Assembly: GCA_936450465.1 (NCBI GenBank)
Contig: OW388296.1
Coordinates: forward strand, 43,070,448 to 43,134,447
Reading direction: 5' to 3'
Length of the DNA: 64,000 nucleotides
From: Gibbula magus
Lineage: Eukaryota > Mollusca > Gastropoda > Trochida > Trochidae
Positions 11,929 through 24,231 of the stretch are shown here, in pieces. Numbering within the stretch: position 1 is the stretch's first letter; every line of letters starts with the position of its first letter. The notes under the pieces were generated by a model, which was not told the origin of the DNA, did no database searches, and was given only the letters and a program-made list of their open reading frames with translations. Position numbers and translations under genes: made by a program.

Positions 11929-14900
11929 TTACTTGCAATTCGAATAACAGTTGTATTTATCAATGTTATATATTTTCTTCAGATCGTTTTGAATGTATGT
12001 GAAGCTTGGTTTTAAACCAAATTGTTTTGCTTTGAAAATGGTGTATTTCACATTTGTAATTATCATGTTCAATACCCTGTTTCAGTATTCGGGGTATACA
12101 AGAAAAATGTTTCGTTTGGAAAACTTTATGTTCGCTTCAGTGTACGTCTCTATCCATTCTTTAACTTTGTTCCATAAGTTTTTAACAATTTGACAATAAA
12201 AAAAATAGATGAACTATGGTTTCTTTCTCTTTATTACAAAAACTGCATTTATTTTCATCTTTAAATTTCATCTTTTGCAGAAGATCATTTGTCGGCAAAA
12301 TTCTATGAGGTATGGAATATTGAAACCATTTTGTTTTGGAATTTAGATTAGACATGAAGGGTATTTCATTTATGTTATTCCATTCGCTTTCATTAATTGA
12401 ACATTCAAGATCTAATTCCCACTTTTTTCTGTACTTGCATTCTGTCATAGTGTTTTCTGTCTTTTGTAATATATCATAAAAGCTCCGACATCCCTTTTTC
12501 TTATTAGCTATATTTTCAATACAGTATGGGACAAGTGGCATTTCTAGTTTTTTTTCTATTTTGATTTTGTATTTTAAAAAATATGCTTTAATTGCTTGGG
12601 TAATGCCAGTATATTCTAGGAAATTTGTCTTGCATTTGTATATTCCAGTCATTTCTAGGTAATTTAGAAATTTACCGTCACTTTTGATTATATCATTTAT
12701 CAGGTAAATACCGGATTTTGACATATTCTTATTATTTATAGACTTGTTGTTTATTCTAACATTGTCGTTATTCCATATTGGTTGGGATAAGATGTCAGAT
12801 TGAGTGTTGACGGTATTCCCCATTTGTTTGTCAAAGCATCCCCATGCCTTTAAAACATTTTTCCAAAAATCGTTTGTTCTTGGAGTACAGACTTTCTCAA
12901 TGAGGGATGATTCAGTGTATTGATAAAACTCTCTGTGCATTGGCGATACGTTAATATAGAAAAGTTTCTTTAATTTTGAGTTACTTTCAGAATCGAAGAG
13001 CCTTTTAACCCAACTTATCTTTTGCGAAATGATTGTATTTCTTATATCCGGAACTCTAATCCCACCCTCTTTGAAGCTTCTAGCTATTATTGTACGTTTA
13101 ATTTTATCAGGTTTACCTTTCCAAATGAAACTGAATGCTAGCTTTTCGAGCTCTTTTAATATATTTTCACTTGGGTTTGAAAGTGTTGTAAAGATATGAT
13201 TAAGTTTAGGTAGAATAAGACTTTTCAAAACTGTTGTTCTACCAAGTGGGGTAAGATCGTTTCCAAGCCACTGGTTCATGTTGTCCTAATTTGTTTTAGT
13301 TTATCTTTATAGTTTCTCTCTACCATTTCTGCCAAGTTATGTGTGAAAGTTATGCCAAGGATAGTAAAATCTGTTCTTGACCAATCAATTTTGTAATCTT
13401 TGCATATTTTCTTTGTTGAGTGCTTTAAAGAACCTATCCAGATAACTTGGGTTTTGCTTGTATTAATTTTAAGACCTGAAAAGGAGGCGTATTCTGTTAA
13501 TGTTCGTAATGTTGCTTGAAGGCATGCTTCAGTCCCATCTAGTGTTAAAGAGGTATCGTCTGCAAACTGAGTAATCAAATATTCACTGTCACCTATTTTG
13601 ATTCCTTTAATTTTTTTAATATTACGAATCATAATGCTTAATATTTCAGCACAAATAATAAATAAGTACGGCGAAAGTGGATCTCCTTGTCTGCTTCCAT
13701 TAACGAGTACACTTGAATTGATATTTCTATAAAATGTGCATATCCAATTTTTAACTGTTATGCCAAAGTTGAAAAAGTCAAGAACCTTTTGGATAAATGT
13801 CCAATCTACAGAGTCAAAAGCTTTTTCGAAATCTATAAGTAGTAGTAGACCTGGGATTTCCATGCACTCTGCATATTCCTTGTACATTCCCCAATATATC
13901 TATTTGACAGAAAACCTCGTTGGTCTTCATTTATTATTTTTGGAAGTACTTTTTTCATTCGATTGGCAATTGTGGCTGATGCTTTCTTATACGATACATT
14001 TATTTTTATTTTTAAAAACTGCTTTGGTTTATATTTTTTTGGAATACATGTTATAAGACCCTGTTTTTGGCTAATAGATAACTCGCCTGTTTTGTAAGAC
14101 ATGTTCAGCGATCGAATCAGAAAGGCATACAAGTCCAACCAAAAGAATTTGTAAAATCTACTGTAAAACCTGATGGGCCGGGACTTTTTTCGTTTTTCAT
14201 GTTTTTAAGCGATCTTAAAACCTCATCATATTTTAATTCTCCTTCGAGCAAATCTTTGTCTAAGTCAGTGAGCTTTGGTACCTCACAATGTTTAAAGAGT
14301 TCCTCTAGATCGATTGGCGAACAGTTTTGCTTCTTATATATATTTTTATAATAGCATCTAGTTTCGTTTATAATTTCTTTAGTGTAAGAGATGATTTTGT
14401 TTTCTTGTGTTTCTAATTTTGTTATAGATTTATTAATAAAATTTCTTTTTTCTAGGGATAAAAAGTATTTTGTCGGTTTTTCTCCTTTTTCCTTCAATTC
14501 ACTTTTGGACCTTAATATCACACCTTCAGCCTTAACGCTAATTATATTTTTCAATTTAAGATTGACATCGTTTATTCTTTTTACGACTTCTTCTTTTTCA
14601 GCCGCGTCTCGACTCTGATCTAAACTTTTATTTAAATTTTCGAGTGTTTTGTTAAGGTCTTTTTCATTTTTTTCCCTCTCCCGTTTTCGTTCTGATGAAT
14701 ATTTGATAGTAAAACCTCTTATCATGATAAGTAAAGTTTCAAAGAACAGTTGGTCATTTATTTCAAAAATTGCATTTCCATTATCATCTAACCCTATTTG
14801 ATACTGTTGTTTTGTTGTATTGACTATTTTCTTAACTTCTTCCACATAGTTCTTATCATAAAGTAATGAATTGTTAAATTTCCAAAACCCTTTCCCCCTA

Positions 14901-15633
14901 TCAACATCCAATAATTTCAAAGTTACCCAAGTCATTGAGTGATCCGACTTAAAAGCAGGTTCAATATCTGCATTCTCAATAGATGGTTCTAAATCTCTAG
15001 ACAAAAGAAAATAATCTAATCTCGACTGTTTAACAGGTTTAGTTTGTCGCCATGTGTATCGTGTAATATCCGGGTTTAATAGTCGCCAAGGGTCAATGAT
15101 ATCATATTCTTCAATAAATGACAATACAAATTCTCTTGCCTTTTGGTTATTTATATTTTTGTAATTGAATAAATCTAGGTCAGGGTTCTGTATAAGATTC
15201 CAGTCTCCACAAATGGTGATATGGTCCGAGTCGAATTCTGCAATAGTTTCAAAAAGGTTTTCATAAAAAGAAGGACTGTCTGTATTAGGTCCATACAAAG
15301 TTATCAGAGTTAATGTTTTTCACATATTTCGATCTTAAGTGCAAGGTAATTTCCATTTGCTTTATCTTGTTTTTGGTCTATCATATTGAAGTCAAATTTT
15401 TCATTAAACAGTATCGCTACTCCACGAGCATTGCTTTTATCAAAACTAAAGAAACATTTTGTCGAGCCCCATTGTCTCTGTATTACTTGTTCAATTTCTG
15501 GAGTAAAATGGGTGTCTTGGAGACAATAGATATCTGTTTTTTTTCGTTTAAGATTTGAAAATACCTCGACACGTTTTTTCTTATTTTTTAGTCCTTGACA
15601 ATTTGAAGTAACAATTTTTAGACTACCATTCAT
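11929..15633 (-). pseudogene. LINE ORF2: AP endonuclease + reverse transcriptase (Tx1/L1-like), frameshifted
   Basis: Read from ATG at 15633. The endonuclease opens with IVTSNCQGLKNKKKR, then (after a frameshift near 15300) has ICGDWNLI, SRLDYFLLS and the terminal SDHSM motif. After about 170 residues of charged linker comes the reverse transcriptase, with SPGPSGFT, DQRGFLSNRYIGE, LLLIDFEKAFDSVDW, GDPLSPYLFIICAE and the catalytic QFADDTSLT. It is followed by the thumb and a cysteine-rich tail CSFCNKEKETIVH. Frames change near 15300, 14130, 13850, 13278 and 12190, and tga 12082-12084 is an in-frame stop, so this copy is dead. The fragments together make about 1,230 residues, close to full length for this group. 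The EKAFDSVDW and GDP(L/F)SP wording is typical of Tx1/L1 rather than CR1/Jockey. Confidence 0.9.
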
Positions 15634-16186
15634 TTTTATTTATTACAATGAAGTTGTCGTTGCTAATAAAGTAAAAGCATGTATATGTATCGTTGTAAAA
15701 GTAATGGAATGGGAGTAACGTAAATACAGAGAGAAAGAAAGAGATATGTACAAGAGCGTAGGGAAACTGAAAGGTAAGGTTATATACAAAAGTATAGGGT
15801 AGATCATTTGTCATAGGAGAGACTACTATAGGATGCGTTTTTGATTTTTTCATACGAGCCGCGTGTAAGAGGTAAAGGCTCGTGCTTTTCAAGCGTGCGT
15901 GTTGGTCGCTGAAGGCGTGCAGGATAAGCATGCATGTTATGGGAGTTATGTTTATGGTGTTTTTTTCCAGAATGTTTGACATCAGATTGTCTAATTTATC
16001 AGTTAAGGATACTGTGTATTTGGGAAGGTATATAAATGTGAGTATTACATATTGTTAATACCATTGTAGTCTAGTAAAATATCACCTTTGTTTAACCAGT
16101 AAGTGAAAATCATGATCGTATTTCAAAACAGGATGAGTATCAAGACACATATGAATGTAAACAAATGACTTTGGAATTAAAACATT

Positions 16187-16591
16187 ATCATATACATACA
16201 TACCTACATACATACATACGTACACCATACATGCACATACATATATATGTAGAAGGTACTCAGTCAGTATATACATAACAATGCACATACACACATCTAC
16301 ATATAGTTGGATATGTGTATCTGTATTATATTCTTTATAATGATTTAAGGTTTTAGAATCATAGGAAAACAAATGGTTATCATTTCAGGAGAAAGCTGTG
16401 ACACTAAACATCCACAAATAAGCAGTACATGTACATAAATACATACATACAATTGGTCACTAAGTATATTGGGTCATCCTTGCACATGCACATAGATACA
16501 CATACATGTATTCACAAGAGGATACTTACACATGTAAGTATGGTAACACACATATACATGCACACATATATATACATACATATAAATACAT

Positions 16592-16654
<63 letters not shown>

Positions 16655-16680
16655 TACATATTTATATATACATACATAAA
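16187..16680. repeat. Compound microsatellite region (cata, ta, ca)
   Basis: Runs of 'cata'/'tacatac' lie near 16187-16230. A longer block follows at 16540-16680 with 'atatatatatatatat' leading straight into 'cacacacacaca'. These are simple-sequence expansions, and the overlapping ORFs on both strands are artefacts. Confidence 0.9.
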
Positions 16681-16910
16681 CCTATTTCAATACACAGTTG
16701 GAAGACAATACACTTGCACATTAAGAAATAGGTATTAACTTGTTTGGTATCTTATGGTTTTTCGATATCATCTATGGGTGCTTGTTTTTCTATACTTTTC
16801 CATACTTATGATATTGACAATGCATATGTAATAATAGTCAGATTACAGTAAATAATTCATGAATATTTGTAAAACAAAATCAACATTATATTGGATATAG
16901 TTGTTGTCAG

Positions 16911-17384
16911 CATGTTTTTTAAATATATAAATTCATGCAACTAAATAGTTATGCTAAACATGCATGCATTGAAGGAGAAGATAGGATAATATGAATTATT
17001 AGCTTAGTGTTTATTTTTAAGAAATCCATGTATTCATTTTGGAGAAGTAATAGATTGATATATGAATGTATGTAACATCAAATACTCATAATGATTTAAT
17101 AACTGCTCTGAAAACATTGATTGGGTCTATTCAATATTGGCTTACATTTTCTGTCAACATGTTATTTAAATCTTTTAATTCATTCAACTGAATAATTATG
17201 TTAAACATGCATGCATTGAAGGAGTAGATAGGATAATATGAATTATTAGCTTAGTGTTTTTTAATACTATCCATGTGTTCATTTTGGAGAAGTAAGAGTC
17301 TGATGTATGCAACACCAAATACACATAGAGATTTAATAACTGCACTAAAAATCATTGAGTGGGTCTGTTCAATATTGGGTTAGG
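16911..17384. repeat. ~240-bp tandem duplication, two units
   Basis: Units starting 'tcagcatgtt' (16911) and 'tcaacatgtt' (about 17153) share long identical runs such as 'aaacatgcatgcattgaagg' and 'aggataatatgaattattag', then 'ccatgt.ttcattttggaga' and 'gatttaataactgc'. Two units only. The duplication postdates or accompanies the LINE gap. Confidence 0.85.
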
Positions 17385-17455
17385 GAAGCAGGTATCTCAA
17401 CATTGTGGCGTTTCCATGCAGTGTTGGGTTCATTTGGTTTTTTAACTTCTAAAAA

Positions 17456-18117
17456 CTAGTCTTTACCCTTAACCCTTACTCTGGTGTACAAATTGTACAC
17501 TTTTCTAAGTCCATAGGCAGTCTTGTTGAGATAGGCCCTGATCTTCTTCATGGAAGTGGGGAGATCTGTTTCGATGTTGCATCCAGTCCCGTAGAGCTTA
17601 GACTTGAAATAAAAGACAGTATCCCTGTCCTCCATCTTGAGGAAGGAGGCAATTATGGTAGGAGGTCTTGGGTTAGCATTTTCAGAGTCAGCATATTTGG
17701 TTTTGGAAGTCGATGGACAGTTTTGAATTTGATATCCTTCACAAAAGACTCAGCAAGTTTTACTTTTGATATCAGGTGATCACGAAGCACTGATTCTGCA
17801 TTCTCATTTTTTGTTTCTTGAATCCCATTGAGTAGAAGGTTTTGTTTACGATCGTGAAGATCTTTAAGTATAGCTTCTCGTAGCTTCTTGTAGTCAAGGT
17901 CTGCACGTAATATGGATACTTTATCTTAAAGAGAATCAATCTGGCTGTTTTGCATATCTGTCACTGCTTCAAAAGCGTCGACCCGAGTTTTTACAGAGGT
18001 GACTTCGGTCTCAATTTTGTTGATAGTAAATTGTAGGGTGTTATATACATCGTCAATTCTCTGTAAAACGGATTCTTTTGATTTAATTTTTTTTTTCAGA
18101 ACATTCAGCATGTACAT
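17456..18117 (-). pseudogene. LINE ORF1: coiled-coil RNA-binding protein
   Basis: The minus-strand frame from ATG 18117 (RYMYMLNVLKKK, then IDDVYNTLQF and VKTRVDAFEAV) looks like a coiled coil. One in-frame stop (taa 17926-17928) follows, and the frame then continues with LHDRKQNLLLNGI, an RRM-like RNP motif of L1/Tx1 ORF1 proteins. After a frameshift near 17700 comes the C-terminal domain (RPPTIIASFLKMEDRDTVFY, KSKLYGTG), ending at tag 17456-17458. The length of about 220 codons and domain order fit ORF1p, which binds element RNA in the cytoplasm. The copy is inactive. Confidence 0.75.
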
Positions 18118-18141
18118 GTATCTCGGTTTTTTTTCTGTCAC

Positions 18142-19929
18142 AGAGCAACAATCCCTTAATCTACCTAAACTCCCATTCTTCTAGCCCCAATTCTTCACTA
18201 GTGATTTCTTTTTAACTCATATACACGCAGTGCTCAGTTAGCGGAAATAAAGGTACGCTCTCATACTAAAGTAATACTATTGAATCGGTTATGTTAATGA
18301 TGTGTGAATGGGTTAACAAAATCAAGGATATAACATGTCCGGCTATAAATGTAAATGGAAAACGCCGTTTTAGTGTATGGTGACATGTTAATATAAATAT
18401 TCGTTTCCATTCATGTTTATTAAAATGGCCATGTCAACTATGTATTAACTTTTTAAAATACAATCTATTTAAAATCTCAATATAAAATCACACTGAACTA
18501 ATGTGTACATTTTAGATCAAATGTCATAGGGATTATGTGAATATAAATTCATAGTTTATTCATAAAATTAAACATACAAAATTCCACTTAGAAGTGTAAA
18601 TATATTCACTAAACAAAATAAGATACCGAAGCAACAATAGTCCACACACATACAGTATCTACTATCTAGATAATATTATTTACATTCGTCACACATCTAT
18701 CGAAATGCAATAAACATCATACATGTAAATCTTTATAATGTACAGTAATAGTTATCTACATGTATCTTATAGACATGCATACGTGTATTTGGGAATACAT
18801 ATTTGAACCTTGAATGTATATATGCGTGTCTTTAACAGATTAGCCTGTCAAATTTACCTCAAACTAAAATACAATATCTTGAAAATGTTTTGTTTAAAAG
18901 TACATTTATTATCATTGAAAGATTACTACATGTATGTTAACGATTTTGATCAGCATCTGCCTGTATAATTAATTACACACTTCATAAACGGGAGCGAAAT
19001 TAGATAAGCCAACAGTTTAATCAAATCCACTTACATACAGAAAGAAACATCCCCGAAATAAGACCTAATTTAATGCTTTTATGACAAATGATAAGAAAAG
19101 ATAGTCCTGTGGGGTTTTGACACTTTACTCCCATATAACAATGTAAATATAGCGACGCCCTTACCAAATATATAATTGATAATGTTAATATAAATATAAA
19201 TAAAGGTATATCAATGAATATTATTGTATAACATTCTTCAATGGAAAAGAAATATGATTATGGTTTCGGCGAATCGTTCCTGAGATGCTTGGTGATTATA
19301 TCATCGGCAGTGAATAAAGTTGAAATGCATTTGCCGTTATGGATATGACCCTTCCGACGTCAGTTCTATATGTTTATGCAAGTCTAAATGAACACAATCA
19401 ATGTATAATACAACTTTACAGCATACTATATCACTTTGAAAATCAAGTCTCATTTCGTTTCCTGATCATCAAAATGATCAGTTCTAATTTTACCCACAAG
19501 CATTGTCAAAACAATATACATCATATAAGGATTTTACCGGAGTTCAAAACCGGCTTCAGGGGAATACCCGACCCACAACTTCCCCATACCACACAAACAC
19601 CTACACACAATATGTATCCGTTATCATATCCAAGCAGTTTACTTTTACAAGAACAATAATAAACACTACACAATATGGACACACTGTGTAACTGAATATA
19701 ATTCTAAATACACTATTATGTGGACGACAATATTCAAACTTTATAAAAAGTGAATTTTCCCGAGTGCAATTGCATGTGTTTACAGGAATGCTATTCTCTC
19801 CAATCGCGTTTACCTCACAATAACAGTGAATAAGAATTCCGTTATTAAGATAAATATCACTATATCTTTAGTTTATTGAGTCAACCATCCATCCATGACC
19901 ATCTTACGCACATGTCAATTTATGGCCGC
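18142..19929. other. AT-rich stretch without recognisable gene
   Basis: Only short ORFs without motifs. A possible LINE 5' region adjoins ORF1 but no promoter could be assigned. Nothing else is seen. Confidence 0.45.
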
Positions 19930-20166
19930 AATAGCATTGATCGCAGTAATCACGAGCGCGTACATGTAAGCCCCGCCCTCCCGGTAGCCACTGAACCGCT
20001 CAGTCGACCCGTACTGCAACTCTCCTACTCTTTTACTGCGATAGTAGCGCAGAAATCACGGGCCAGTCCTGCGAGCCGACTTCATTCCCGTTGCGATAAT
20101 AGTGCAGTAATTTCACTTTCAGACTGCAAGACAGGGGAAGTGACTTTTGTCTGGCACTGTACGACT
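19930..20166 (-). repeat. Inserted short repeat starting tacagtgcc, copy 2
   Basis: On the minus strand the copy starts 'tacagtgccagacaaaagtc' (20166 downwards), one mismatch from 8894-8913. Like copy 1 it is richer in G+C and sits next to the 'gctaaaccacgtga' repeat family. The internal parts align only loosely, so this may be a shared terminal repeat rather than a full copy. Confidence 0.4.
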
Positions 20167-20279
20167 TCGCCATGGCAATGTATTTTGCTTGTCAATATAT
20201 TAAGAATCTTTTGAAACAAGCGAGTCTTTAGTATGTCTCTAGGATTATTTAGAGCGAAATTTAACATGTCAAAATTAGA

Positions 20280-20930
20280 CAATTTTAAGGAAAATCAGAA
20301 TGGCGGCTAAACCATGAGAGCTACAACTTTGTCATGATTTACCTTTTTGCTCCTATTGTTATTGCGCATCTTTTGCAAAAAGTTTCAAGTCACTAATGTG
20401 GATTTTGTGAATTGGTAATTTCCCCCATGTTAAAGTTTTTCTTTATAATGACCGGAAATGACTGTACGCGAGCGCTTTTATTATTGATTCATAAAGACGA
20501 TAGCCCTGTCTTACTCTCCTGAAAAAATCGTTCAATTCGATGGGTAGGTTTTTGAATTATCGCCCCTTAAAGTTTGCGGTTTTCAAATTTTGCCTGACTT
20601 TGAAAGGTCACTGTATTAGGAGTTCGCTAAAAAAAGAACAAAGAACTTGTTATTCCCCAATGCTTCAGCTATATGTAAATAGAGTTTCAGCTCTTAGGTG
20701 CAAAAATCTTCGGAGTAGTGTTGTTTCCGCAAAGGTACATGGGGTCGGATAATTTTAATAGGTTAAAACATCTAAGACGGCGGCTAAACCACTTGACTGA
20801 CAACTTCGCTATGATTTCCTTTATTGCTTGCAAAATCATTGCGGATATTTTGGGAAAAAATTCAAGTCTCTAGATGGATTTTTGAAAAAAAATTCCCATG
20901 ATAAAAATAGAAATTTCGATTCGAACTGGG
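20280..20930 (+). repeat. Copies of the gctaaacca repeat family
   Basis: Two units near 20300 and 20780 share 'atggcggctaaacca' or 'acggcggctaaaccac', then 'tcatgattt' and 'tttcaagtc' with those at 7880-8893. No protein is supported. Confidence 0.55.
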
Positions 20931-21049
20931 ACCTTTAATGGCTCAACCGATTAAGCCCAAACGCTTCTTGTGGCGAGTGTATAGTAAGGACTGCCAGACT
21001 GTAAAGTTTGGTTGAATAATCTTCAGTCGTTTTTTGCTGAAACTGTGTA

Positions 21050-21113
21050 ATAAGATTGGTGCAAATAAAAAAAATTAAAAACAACAAGCCCGAATAAGGC
21101 TGAATCCTTAATT
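21050..21113 (-). repeat. Fragment of the aaggattcagcc repeat family
   Basis: On the minus strand 'taattaaggattcagcc' is followed by a 'ttgttgttttta' stretch, matching the left part of 40310-40380 on the plus strand. It is a short piece of a longer interspersed repeat. Confidence 0.5.
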
Positions 21114-22189
21114 AATAACAGTAGGCCTTTCAGATCTTCGTCTGAAGACCTAATAACATATACTAGGAGAGGTGTAGTGCAGAAAAACAAACAATTTGAG
21201 AGGGTTGTTAGTTGGATATCTTTGGATTTGCACGTCCCTCTTATATAAAAATGCAGATACATTCAATCATCTGGTTCTCAGATAGTGTCTTTGTTCCTCA
21301 TGAACTTTACTTGCAGACAGATGATGAACCATCTCTTGGAGATCGTCACATTAAGAGAGCACTTCAATACATCACTTAACTTAAATCTAACACTTCTTAT
21401 CCTACTTACAATCACGAATGGTTGTGTATTCTGTACAAGTGTACAAACACCGGAGAAGCTGGAACACGTCAGACCAAACCTATTAACATCAGGTTGAAGA
21501 TTTGAAATGCATGCAGATATACGATGGGTGAAAGTTGATTGCATTGTTGGTTTTTTTTCATTTGGATTTTTAGAAGTGAGCTTTTCAATGTCAATAGGCC
21601 TTTGATCGTCTTGACTAATGTCTGTTTTACATCCTTTATTCTGATGCCCGTTGCTCGTATACGTTCTGTGCAATTAAAGCGGCATAATCATGTTGGGGAG
21701 GTCACAAAAATGTTAAATGTTGTAACATGTGTTATACAATTTAAAGTTATCCACTTTAACCGAAAATAACCATTTTAAGGTCAATCAGTTCAGTATAACG
21801 AATATTATACAATTCAAAGTCGTTGTCGTGATCGAAAACCGGACAATGGACCTTGGCTTGTTGCAGCCATTAAGTCACACATGTATGAGACCGTTCTTTG
21901 GTTTGTTATCATAATCATTTGGGGGTGCATATGAAAGTCGAGTTAGAAGATATAACCAAAACCAGCACCTATTGTAAGTTGGTACACTTAGAACCAAATA
22001 ACATATCATGCAAAACTTTTATGCATCTTTAAGATACAAACATTTCATTCTTCTTCTGTACAATCACTAATGAAGTTTTTGCTGAACGAGCGTTATTAAG
22101 CCAAATAGGCCTTATGTTGTTTTAGGTTCATCTTGTAACCTGTCTTCTTAATACTGAAGAAAGGTATTCATGGAAAATTCTTTATCATT
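21114..22189. other. No gene; small remnant of repeat R near 21780-21850
   Basis: Within an otherwise featureless stretch, 'cagtataacga' and 'atcgaaaaccggacaatg' match pieces of the repeats at 10267-10620 and 38172-38415. Nothing else is recognised. Confidence 0.4.
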
Positions 22190-22459
22190 TTGCAGGATAT
22201 ATATTCAAAAGTAAAATCTGCTGTGAAGATTAATAATTCATCTATCACGAACTATGTCCACACGTTGACAGAAGTGCGACAAGGCTGCCATCTAAGTCCA
22301 ATCCTTTTTTCTCTATTTTCTCTATTCTGTGGACGCTATGGATTACACTTTGACTACCACGTACGATGTATAAAATTATGGTGTAAACTATTGCGGCTAC
22401 CCTCAAACAGATACCCTCAACAACTTGAGTTCACCCGTTTTTCACAATTTTTAATTTAA
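22190..22459 (+). pseudogene. LINE reverse-transcriptase remnant with internal deletion
   Basis: The 89-codon frame begins with RT text (DIYSKVKSAVKINNS, then VRQGCHLSPILFSLF, the RT motif before the catalytic box). It then jumps directly to CGRYGLHFDYHVRCIKLWCK, which matches the post-RT region of the fragments at 31507 and 59914 (GECGRYPL...). The YADD-type box and the thumb are missing, so an internal deletion joined the two parts. Same LINE family as those two loci. Confidence 0.75.
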
Positions 22460-24208
22460 TCTTTAAGAACTAAATTTCATTTTGAATCGTATAGCTTCTT
22501 GTCAAATGTGTTGACATCTTCAGTTTTAAAACATCCTAATCTCATGAATCCGGGAATAATTTCATTATAATTTCATTTTACTTCTTTGGACTATGTAATT
22601 AAGCGAATAATTGTTGTAGTCCTTCTTTTAAAAAAAAGAATTAAATGTGATATTAGTGTGTGTTATTTTGCCTTTTAACATTAATATAAGAAAAAGTAGT
22701 CAATCTTTTAAATGATTGTTTTTGACAGTTAAGATAAATCCTTGGGGAAAGGGAACTGTAAGTATTTTCATCTGTGCTTAAATTATCCATGCCCTCTGCA
22801 TATGTCGATGCTGGTTCGACATCGTCTAGTTATGACATGTCAAAAGATATATCGGTAATACAGACTGAATTCCGTCAATGAGTAAATGTTTCCAAAACCT
22901 TTGAAGGTTCACATTGGGGTAAGTAGTGACTTTTTGTGAAACATCAGTTACCAAAGGTTCATCAGTTCAATCAGGACCATATAAACAAACTTGAGTCACC
23001 ATGTAATTAAACAGTTAATCTGCAGTACTAATACCCTTCACCATTCATGCGCAACCTCTGCCTAGAAAAAAATCCTGTGAATCATTTCAAAATTTGAAAT
23101 GATTTCATCAGATTGATACATTTGTATAATGTATTATTTAATTATAAGTATCTTATCTATAACAGATTTGCATTTCGGCCATATTGAAGAAGGTAAGAGT
23201 ATGAAATTATTTCTTTTAAAATATCATCTACTTCTGCTCTGAACCTCTGCTCATATGCATAAGCATAGTAGAAGATTTGGGGCGCAAATTTTGAATTCTG
23301 AGCATATGCAGAGAACACAATTTCGTACACACAAATTTAAAAAAAAAATAAGATATTACCAACTTCGCTTGTAATTCGGCACCTCCCCTTGTACATGTAG
23401 TATAGAAGTTTTTCTGCAATCGGACGGACTCGGAAAATTAATTTTTAAAAAAAGGTAGAGAAATTGACCTCGTCGCATCAGTTTCCTTTTTTATGATATT
23501 TGGGACTTTCTATTATTTTCTTCTAATCTTCAAATTTCAACATATCATTGTGACAGAGCTAATAACTCAATATTCATTAAATTCAAACTTCAAACATCAT
23601 ATTTTGATGTCAAATATTATTTTTGTTAACACAATTTCTTCTGACATGTCTGAACCCTTACACTGTTTACGTTTTACATATACTAAATATTACAGTTAGC
23701 CAAAGAATTGCAATCCCCTTTTAATTAAGGGGATGCACACCTCTCCTTGAAATTGCCATAGTTTTAGTGTTAAACAAATGCAGGCCGTGTTGTCAAAGTT
23801 TCCGTATCATAAAAGCATATATCCCGACGACAACATGCTTGATAATGATGTTTTCAAGTGACATAAGCACTATAATTTAATGAGGAAAGTTTGTATATAT
23901 ATAGAGACCCAAATCAGTTATACATGTCTTAAAAGAGTTTCTTGTCAGAGAAACGTTTATTGTAAAACGTAATGGCAACTTCGTGCGTATATGTTTTGTC
24001 GATAGTGTTTTACAGTGACTCACTTCACTTTACAGACATTTTACAGCATAATTTATTATGTAATTTACGTTCAAGTTGTTGCAGGTGTTTCAACTGTGTA
24101 TTCAGCATTTGCAAAGTCGCAGCAAAGTTATTTGAAGTCACCCTCCTTTGAATGTTTGACCGTGATAGTATATCTTATTATATTAGTATATTAATGTGTA
24201 TAAAGCGA
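22460..24208. other. No recognisable gene
   Basis: AT-rich, with short ORFs only. No splice-bounded exon or repeat could be supported. Confidence 0.45.
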
Positions 24209-24231
24209 CCCCCCCCCCCCCCCCCCCCCCC
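24209..24231. repeat. Poly(C) run of 23
   Basis: An uninterrupted run of 23 cytosines. ORFs across it give polyproline on plus and polyglycine on minus and are artefacts. Length is probably polymorphic or affected by sequencing. Confidence 0.9.

Larger units (their letters stand above)
15634..17455. other. Inter-ORF gap of the Tx1-like LINE
   Basis: No coding remnant is seen between ORF1 and ORF2. The gap contains (cata)-type microsatellite around 16190-16260, a compound (ta)/(ca) microsatellite at 16540-16680, and a ~240-bp tandem duplication at 16911-17384. ORFs across the microsatellites translate to tyrosine/isoleucine/histidine low complexity and are not genes. Confidence 0.5.
11690..18141 (-). 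mobile_element. Degenerate Tx1/L1-like non-LTR retrotransposon
   Basis: Minus-strand ORF1 remnants (18117-17456) and ORF2 remnants (15633-11929) share orientation and the order expected of a two-ORF LINE of the L1/Tx1 group. The 3' untranslated part continues to about 11.7 kb, ending near an a/t-rich 'caataaaaaaattttt' tract read on the minus strand. The exact ends and target duplication were not found. ORF1 and ORF2 are 1.8 kb apart, which is unusual, and the gap holds microsatellites and a tandem duplication. Either later expansion or two abutting relics could explain this. Confidence 0.75.

Noticed and set aside
16429..16731. 100-codon ORF and its opposite-strand partner
   Set aside because: Composed of tyrosine/isoleucine/histidine/threonine low complexity from (ta)/(ca) microsatellites.
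20540..20752. 70-codon plus-strand ORF
   Set aside because: Lies within the gctaaacca repeat family.
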